A model generated the notes under the pieces. It was not told where the DNA came from. It was given only the letters and a program-made list of their open reading frames with translations, and did no database searches. Positions 58,833 through 64,000 of a stretch of 64,000 nucleotides of DNA are shown here, in pieces. Position 1 is the stretch's first letter. Every line of letters starts with the position of its first letter. This DNA comes from Ruminococcus sp. (lineage in GTDB: Bacteria > Bacillota_A > Clostridia > Oscillospirales > Ruminococcaceae), in assembly GCA_017480485.1 (NCBI GenBank), contig JAFVAN010000001.1:4731-68730 (forward strand). Direction: 5' to 3'. Position numbers and translations under genes: made by a program.

Positions 58833-61145
58833 ATGGCAGAAAAGATCGGCGCGGCCGAAGCCCTCGCGGGAGCGCAGAAAAAGCGGTTCAATAAAAAGAA
58901 GGCCATCATCATCGGGTCCTGCGCGGGCGGCGCATTGGTGATAGGCGCTTCTGTTTTCACGGCGATCTCTGTGGTCAATAGCAGCAAGATCGAAAAGGCC
59001 AAGGCCGTGGTAACTCAGATAGATATAAATTCTACATATAAGTCCGCAGAGTTCGACGAGAACGGCGACTGGGACAGCGACGGCGTTACTAACGGCCGCG
59101 AGACCTCGGGAGGTACCAATGTCCAGAACGAGGATACCGACCAGGACGGCATCTCCGACGGCGACGAGGAATCCCTCGGCACCGACCCCTTGAAGGCCGA
59201 CTCCGACGGTGACGGCCTGCTGGACGGCTATGAGATAATGGCGGGCCTTGACCCCCTGAATTCAAAAAGCGACGGCTCTACCGACGACTCACAGCGTAAG
59301 GTCACCATCCAGCGCCGACAGGGCGATATCGAGTTCAGCGTTACGGGCAGCGCCAATATCGCCGACGTTACCGTCGAGGAGATGGATATTTTCAGCATCA
59401 CCTCTAACCCCGGCATCGTCAGCCCCGCCTATGATATCTACAGCGACCACGACTTTGATACTGCGGAGCTGACCTTTACCGTTGACCCCGCAAAGGCGGG
59501 CAGCGATACCGAGCTCACCATCCTCCGCTTCGACCCCGATACCCATACCTACGAAAAGATCGACTCCGCCTACGACAAGAGCGCAAAGACCGTCAAGGGC
59601 ACCGTCAGCGGCAAGGGCACCTACGTCGTCGGCATCGCCGCAAGAGTCAACGAGGAGCAGGCCACAAGGATAGCCTTTCTGGTGGATAACTCGGGCTCTA
59701 TGTACGCCGAGTACAGCGGCAACGACGTGGACTTCAAGCGCGTTGACTTCGCAAAGGACCTCATCGCCAAGCTGGAGGGCGACTATTCCTTCAGCGTTGC
59801 AAAATTCACCGCCGACTATACCCTGCTCTCGGGCTTTACAAACGACACCGCAAAGCTTAACAAGGCTCTGGACAGCATCAAGACCGACGAGGAGACCTTT
59901 AACGGCACCCACAGCCAGTCCGCCATCGAGAACTGCCTTGCGGAGTTCGCAAAGGATACCTCTAAGGACTACAGAGATATAATCGTTATGCTCACCGACG
60001 GCGAGAGCGACGAGGAGAACGGCAAGAGCCTCGACGAGCTGGTGGCAGACGCCAAGGCACAGGATACCATCATCCTGACCGTTGGCCTTGGAAAGGACAC
60101 CGACCGCGAGTGGCTGCAGGGCTTGGCCTATGAGACCGAGGGCAAGTATTTCTCCGCCGCAGACGCCGACGCCCTTACTCAGGTCTACGAGCAGATAGCC
60201 ACCACCCTCAACTACAACGAGATCAAGTATTCCGACTCCGACGACAAGATACAGGGCTATCTGGTCTACGACACGGGCTTCCGCCCCGAGAACAACGGCT
60301 TTACCTTCAAGAACTTCCGCACCTCTACCTGCGCCTCTGTGGACTTTGGTATGGCGGTGATGGCAAGAGACTGGTACATCGGCCAGCTGTCGCCCTCTCT
60401 GGGGGCTATCTCCCCTGCCGACCAGAGCAGCCAGAAGTATGACGCCGCAGGCTATGACTTCAAGAGCACCGATATCGAGGAGCTCTACAACAGCGGCGCT
60501 GCCCTTAAAAAGATACTCCCCACGGCCCTTGTGGGCAACTTCGGGGACGTTAAGTATTACCTTGACTTCAAGAGCAGCGGCGACACCCTGAAGGTGGAAA
60601 AGAACAAGCGCAACGAGGCCGAGAGCGCAGGCTGGGCCGTAACAAGATACCCCATCGACAGCACCGCCATCGACTGGAAATACGTTGAGCTGCTCTCCCT
60701 TGACATCGCGGGCTCGCTGGACAGGATCTCCACCTTCTACAACAAGACCGAGGCCCAGCTCTATTCCGCACTCTACAGGCTCAACGCCCTGCAGTGGGAC
60801 GACGCTAATGAGGAGTTCAACCTTAACGGCGGCAACGAGGGCTTTGAAAGGCTGAAGGGCCTGCTGGCTCAGGGCATCCCCGTGGTCACCACCATCGACG
60901 ACACCCACACCGTCAACGTCATCTCCCTGATACAGGATTCCTCCAACCACCGCAGCTACATAATGCAGGTCTACGACAACAACTATCCCGACAAGATCAA
61001 GGAGATCTACCTGACCAAATCCCCCATCGGTTCCTACACCATCTCGGACGGCAAGGCCACCCTTGACTCCACCACCTACGAGTACAGCGCCACCTACGAG
61101 GGCAAGCAGGTGGGACTTGAATTCTCGGATGTTAAGACCCACTGA
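58833..61145 (+). CDS. Membrane-anchored vWA-domain protein with calcium-binding repeats
   Basis: ATG at 58833 gives 770 residues (GTG 58824 is too near the AGAAAGG site). A basic tail and one helix (24-46) anchor it with the body outside. Thrombospondin-3-like calcium repeats follow (70-130: DGVTNGRE, DTDQDGISDGDEE, DSDGDGLLDGYE), then a beta domain and a von Willebrand A domain (280-470) with an intact metal site (DNSGSM at Asp285, TDGESDEE near 387). The last 270 residues contain a papain-like-looking segment (GIPVVTTID, HTVNVISLIQD, YIMQVYDNN) that I cannot assign firmly. Probable surface adhesion or protein-assembly role. Confidence 0.88.
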   Translation: MAEKIGAAEALAGAQKKRFNKKKAIIIGSCAGGALVIGASVFTAISVVNSSKIEKAKAVVTQIDINSTYKSAEFDENGDWDSDGVTNGRETSGGTNVQNEDTDQDGISDGDEESLGTDPLKADSDGDGLLDGYEIMAGLDPLNSKSDGSTDDSQRKVTIQRRQGDIEFSVTGSANIADVTVEEMDIFSITSNPGIVSPAYDIYSDHDFDTAELTFTVDPAKAGSDTELTILRFDPDTHTYEKIDSAYDKSAKTVKGTVSGKGTYVVGIAARVNEEQATRIAFLVDNSGSMYAEYSGNDVDFKRVDFAKDLIAKLEGDYSFSVAKFTADYTLLSGFTNDTAKLNKALDSIKTDEETFNGTHSQSAIENCLAEFAKDTSKDYRDIIVMLTDGESDEENGKSLDELVADAKAQDTIILTVGLGKDTDREWLQGLAYETEGKYFSAADADALTQVYEQIATTLNYNEIKYSDSDDKIQGYLVYDTGFRPENNGFTFKNFRTSTCASVDFGMAVMARDWYIGQLSPSLGAISPADQSSQKYDAAGYDFKSTDIEELYNSGAALKKILPTALVGNFGDVKYYLDFKSSGDTLKVEKNKRNEAESAGWAVTRYPIDSTAIDWKYVELLSLDIAGSLDRISTFYNKTEAQLYSALYRLNALQWDDANEEFNLNGGNEGFERLKGLLAQGIPVVTTIDDTHTVNVISLIQDSSNHRSYIMQVYDNNYPDKIKEIYLTKSPIGSYTISDGKATLDSTTYEYSATYEGKQVGLEFSDVKTH

Positions 61146-61161
61146 GAAATATGGCAATATG

Positions 61162-61196
61162 AAAAAAGCGGAGAGCGAGCCTCTTCGCTTTTTTTG
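61162..61196 (+). terminator. Terminator of the vWA gene
   Basis: AAAAAAGCG-GAGAG pairs with CTCTTCGCTTTTTT. Confidence 0.8.
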
Positions 61197-61296
61197 TCCC
61201 CCGAATGATAACGTTTTCTGTGCAGGGTGCATAAAAATTTTATGATACTTTTGTGCAGGATTTTTTTGCCTTTTTGCGGAAATTTTCGCAAAGGCC

Positions 61297-61325
61297 TTGA
61301 TTTTGTGGCTGAAACCTGTTATAAT
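61297..61325 (+). promoter_or_regulatory. Promoter of secreted protein 1
   Basis: TTGATT (61297-61302), 17-nt spacer, TATAAT (61320-61325). Confidence 0.75.
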
Positions 61326-61382
61326 GTATTTTGAGGGAGCGTATGACTTCCCGTGTTAAATCTGAATATGGAGGATATGAAA

Positions 61383-62156
61383 ATGAAAGTTTCTAAGCTT
61401 TTTGCAGGAATGTCCGCACTGGCTCTGGCTGCTTCTATGGCAGTAGTTGCTTCTGCTGATTTTGAGGTTCCCGCAGACTACTACAAGGATCTGGGCGACA
61501 ATGCCGAGGTATTCTTCCTTCTGGGCGACGAGTCCAAGGGTGAGAACGGCCCCTTCAATGACAAGGGCGCTGACCTTGCTAATGTAACTGCTGTTAAATT
61601 CACCATCCAGCTGGACGAGGCAGAGGCCAGCAACCCCGAGACATGGATCGGCGGCGCTGTTGGCTTCAACTCCGATTCTACAGGCTGGGAGGGTCACGAG
61701 TGGACCACCGACGACCGCAACGCTTCTATCAAGGAGAACGAGGGCGAGGCCAAGATGAAGGAGCTCTCTCTGACAAAGGTTTCCGACGGCATTTATGAAG
61801 TCACCTTTGCAAGAGACGACGGCACTGCAATCTTTGAGGATGACGAAAGCTATGCTCAGGTATGGAAGCATGACTATGGCACCAAGAATTCCAAGCTTCT
61901 CAAGGTAACTCTTATCGGCGTTGGTGACGACGCTCCCGCCGAGACTCCTGCTGAGACACCAGCAGAAACTCCCGCTGAGACTCCCGCAGAGACCCCTGCC
62001 GAGACTCCTGCTACTCCCGCTACCCCTGCTACTCCCGCCCCCAGCACCGACACTCCCGCTGACGGCGCTAACACTGAGGCTGGCTCTGCCGCAGGCATTG
62101 CCCTGGCCGGTCTTGCCGTTGCCGGCGCTGCTTTCGTAGCTACCAAGAGAAAGTAA
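61383..62156 (+). CDS. Secreted protein with Pro-Ala-Glu-Thr repeats and C-terminal anchor-like tail (paralog 1)
   Basis: ATG at 61383 has GGAGG 8 nt upstream and gives 257 residues. There is a signal peptide (KLFAGMSALALAASMAVVAS), a beta-rich domain of about 150 residues I do not recognise (VKFTIQLDEAEASN, WIGGAVGFNSDSTGW; possibly carbohydrate-binding), six PAET repeats, PATPATPAPSTDTPADG, and a tail AGIALAGLAVAGAAFVATKRK. The tail looks like a wall-sorting signal without LPXTG. Codons are T-ending and few in kind, as in abundant proteins. The signal peptide, repeats and tail are shared with the next gene. Confidence 0.85.
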   Translation: MKVSKLFAGMSALALAASMAVVASADFEVPADYYKDLGDNAEVFFLLGDESKGENGPFNDKGADLANVTAVKFTIQLDEAEASNPETWIGGAVGFNSDSTGWEGHEWTTDDRNASIKENEGEAKMKELSLTKVSDGIYEVTFARDDGTAIFEDDESYAQVWKHDYGTKNSKLLKVTLIGVGDDAPAETPAETPAETPAETPAETPAETPATPATPATPAPSTDTPADGANTEAGSAAGIALAGLAVAGAAFVATKRK

Positions 62157-62165
62157 AAAACACTT

Positions 62166-62195
62166 AAACAGCCCTGCCCTTCGCAGGGCTGTTAT
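62166..62195 (+). terminator. Terminator of secreted protein 1
   Basis: ACAGCCCTGC pairs with GCAGGGCTGT around CCTTC, followed by T-rich DNA. Confidence 0.85.
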
Positions 62196-62221
62196 TTTAT
62201 ACAAAGTGCATAAGTAACCCG

Positions 62222-62274
62222 TTTACAATTTGTGCAAATAGGCTATTGTAAATGCTTTGGAATTTTGTTATACT
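62222..62274 (+). promoter_or_regulatory. Promoter of secreted protein 2 with TTTACAAT inverted repeat
   Basis: TTGTAA (62246-62251), 17-nt spacer, TATACT (62269-62274). TTTACAAT (62222-62229) and ATTGTAAA (62245-62252) form a perfect inverted repeat that overlaps the -35. Confidence 0.7.
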
Positions 62275-62333
62275 TATTATAAGTATTAGCGTACTTAATT
62301 TTTGTTCAAAATAACAGTATGGAGGAGATCATT

Positions 62334-63152
62334 ATGAAAATGTCAAGAATCTTTGCTGGAATGTCTGCTCTCGCTATTGCAGCAACATCCGTGATCGTTG
62401 CTTCCGCAGAGTCTACCGTTCCTGCAAAAAAGCACTACACCTACACTGCTAAGATCAGCGACCTGGTTGCACAGGAGTACATCACTCCCGGCGAGGCTGA
62501 CGAGAACGGCGTTTACAACATCGGCTTCAACATTCAGTTCGGTCACTTCGAGGAAGGCACCTTCACCGCTAAGGTAAAGGGCGCAAAGCTCTTCGAGACC
62601 ACTATCGTTGACGATGCTATCACCGCAGGCGATGCTACTACCGAGACATTCCTTGGCGTTGCTAAGGACTGGGGCAACAACATTGCTAACTGCCTTGCTG
62701 ACAATCAGACTACAGGCGGCAAGTGGAACGGCGCTTGGATCCAGTTCTACTGCTCCGATTACAGCGATGCTGAGCTTACTATCGATGTTGACCTCACTGA
62801 TGCAGATATCGAAGAGATGGATCCCGAGGACGAGAAGTTCGCCGGCTGGACCATTCTGAGAGTTGCTTACACTCAGGACGATACAACCGCTACTATAATC
62901 CAGAAGGACGCTGCCGAGGCTGACGAAGGAGCTGCTCCCGCAGAGACTCCTGCCGAGACACCCGCAGAGACCCCCGCTGAGACTCCTGCCGAGACTCCCG
63001 CTGAGACTCCTGCTGCTACACCCGCTACTCCCGCTCCCAGCACTGACACTCCCGCAGAGGGTGGCAACACCGAGGCCGGTGCTGCTGCCGGTATCGCTCT
63101 TGCAGGTCTTGCAGTTGCAGGCGCTGCTCTCGTAGCTACCAAGAAGAGATAA
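62334..63152 (+). CDS. Secreted protein with Pro-Ala-Glu-Thr repeats and C-terminal anchor-like tail (paralog 2)
   Basis: ATG at 62334, 6 nt after GGAGGAG, gives 272 residues. The signal peptide (SRIFAGMSALAIAATSVIVA), six PAET repeats, PATPAPSTDTPAEG linker and tail AGIALAGLAVAGAALVATKKR match the preceding gene. The middle domain (about 170 residues; YNIGFNIQFGHFEEGTFTAK, NGAWIQFYCSDYSDAELTI) is different and unrecognised, beta-rich and perhaps carbohydrate-binding. It therefore looks like a shared secretion/anchor frame with swapped middle domains. Confidence 0.85.
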   Translation: MKMSRIFAGMSALAIAATSVIVASAESTVPAKKHYTYTAKISDLVAQEYITPGEADENGVYNIGFNIQFGHFEEGTFTAKVKGAKLFETTIVDDAITAGDATTETFLGVAKDWGNNIANCLADNQTTGGKWNGAWIQFYCSDYSDAELTIDVDLTDADIEEMDPEDEKFAGWTILRVAYTQDDTTATIIQKDAAEADEGAAPAETPAETPAETPAETPAETPAETPAATPATPAPSTDTPAEGGNTEAGAAAGIALAGLAVAGAALVATKKR

Positions 63153-63176
63153 TAGACTCTCTTAACAAAACACATT

Positions 63177-63208
63177 CGCAGCTCTGCTTCGGCAGGGCTG
63201 CTTTTGTT
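63177..63208 (+). terminator. Terminator of secreted protein 2
   Basis: GCAGCTCTGC pairs with GCAGGGCTGC (one wobble) around TTCG, then TTTTG. Confidence 0.8.
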
Positions 63209-63349
63209 TAATATTCTTTTATCCGGCAATATTTTCATTTGCCCAACTTTTGGCTTTTTTACCTTTCTTTTCGTTATTTTGAACGAAATTGAAAACGATT
63301 TCTGAACGTATTGCACAAAACACTTTTTATTTTTTGTCTAATATATATA

Positions 63350-63378
63350 TTGAAAATGTTAAATTATTATGCTATAAT
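63350..63378 (+). promoter_or_regulatory. Promoter of the last lipoprotein gene
   Basis: TTGAAA (63350-63355), 17-nt spacer, TATAAT (63373-63378). Confidence 0.8.
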
Positions 63379-63436
63379 ACTTATGTAAATTCTGTATAGC
63401 CCGCTTTTTCGGGCAAACATTATGGAGGTTATTGAA

Positions 63437-64000
63437 ATGAAGAAATTACTTGCTTCTGCGCTGGCTGTTCTGATGGCAGGCGCAATGCTCACAGGCTGCG
63501 GTGATTCCGATTCTTCTGCCGCAGAGACCACCACCACCACCACCACCAAGGGCGGCGACGCTGCTGTTGAGGAGTCCACTGAGGATAGCGCAGATGTTCC
63601 CGCAGAGGACAGCAAGGAAGAAGAGGGCGGCGACGACAAGGACGTTCCCGTTTACGACGCTGCTGCTACCGAGTCTGTTATCATCAACGAGGATTCCGAC
63701 ACAGGCGCTTGGGCTAACTGCTTTGGCGGAAGCTACATCGACTATCACACCCTTCCCAGAGACACCGACCTTCACTTCACCGTTGAAGTTAAGCTTTCCG
63801 ATACCTTCATTGGTATGATGGAGGCTGACATCCTCAATGGCGACGAGCAGATCGGTCTTGCTCCTACTTCCATGGACGCTGTTACAGGCTGGAAGCACCT
63901 TGGCGAAGAGGTCAACTATGTTGACGGCGACTTCCCCATCGGCAACAAGCTGAAGGCACTGGACGGCTACAACGACGGCACCTACATGGTAAAGGCTAAG
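63437..64000 (+). CDS. Lipoprotein of unknown function, 3' end beyond window
   Basis: ATG at 63437 (GGAGG upstream) opens a lipoprotein signal peptide with lipobox LTGC. A seven-Thr run and an acidic linker follow (EESTEDSADVPAEDSKEEEG is typical), then a beta-rich domain (ESVIINEDSDTGAWANCFGG, DLHFTVEVKLSDTF) with similarity in style to the two secreted paralogs upstream: short hydrophobic strands and T-ending codons. At least 188 residues are visible and the frame is still open at the window end. Function unknown; possibly a sugar-binding surface protein. Confidence 0.85.
   Translation, partial: MKKLLASALAVLMAGAMLTGCGDSDSSAAETTTTTTTKGGDAAVEESTEDSADVPAEDSKEEEGGDDKDVPVYDAAATESVIINEDSDTGAWANCFGGSYIDYHTLPRDTDLHFTVEVKLSDTFIGMMEADILNGDEQIGLAPTSMDAVTGWKHLGEEVNYVDGDFPIGNKLKALDGYNDGTYMVKAK

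Overview
The window looks like chromosome from a cellulolytic, Ruminococcus-like gut Firmicute (Oscillospiraceae). This is inferred from the gene content (GH2, GH43, GH5 and GH113-like enzymes, Cna-B/BspA surface proteins, serpin, anaerobic NrdD/NrdG, BioY), GC-rich coding DNA with AT-rich intergenic spacers, strong AGGAGG-type ribosome sites and many perfect TTGACA-17-TATAAT promoters. No rRNA, tRNA, CRISPR array, prophage or transposase gene was seen.

Layout. 1-5.3 kb (minus): response regulator, sensor kinase, HtrA protease, then a GH2 enzyme cut by the window edge. 5.8-16.4 kb (plus): a leucine-rich-repeat surface protein broken by an in-frame TAG, then a 3138-residue mosaic adhesin carrying an AT-rich BspA-type repeat cassette. 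16.5-19.7 kb (minus): a membrane-anchored serpin translationally coupled to an ECF sigma factor, and an HTH membrane regulator. 19.9-24.1 kb (minus): valS, a DUF1284-like protein, bioY. 24.4-27 kb (plus): GH43 and GH5 enzymes. 27-29.6 kb (minus): a second ECF sigma/anchor pair with a lipoprotein. 29.9-31.7 kb: uvrC. 31.9-35.7 kb (minus): nrdD, a flavin reductase with two rubredoxin domains, nrdG. 36.8-38.3 kb (plus): a small lipoprotein with repeated VYG motifs followed after 2 nt by a radical SAM/SPASM enzyme, the best candidate for a poorly described system. 38.5-49.8 kb: sodium symporter, Fe-alcohol dehydrogenase, GH113-like enzyme, an rlmA/small membrane protein/lipid kinase operon, several membrane proteins, and an oligosaccharide flippase. 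50-58 kb (plus): mutarotase, dtd, WG-repeat lipoprotein, a divergent XRE regulator with operator, pth, mfd. 58.8-64 kb (plus): a vWA/calcium-repeat membrane protein and three secreted or lipid-anchored proteins, the last cut by the window end.

The intergenic spaces hold several families of dispersed non-coding repeats. They include elements with short tandem heptamer-like arms that begin at, or supply, the stop codons of four genes. Several spacers are mosaics of two or three families.

Links between genes: the window is rich in envelope sensing and cell-surface functions (two-component/HtrA, two ECF/anchor pairs, adhesin, secreted proteins) and in plant glycan breakdown. Housekeeping genes (valS, uvrC, mfd, pth, dtd, rlmA) are interspersed singly. 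All family names come from reading motifs by eye; no database search was possible.
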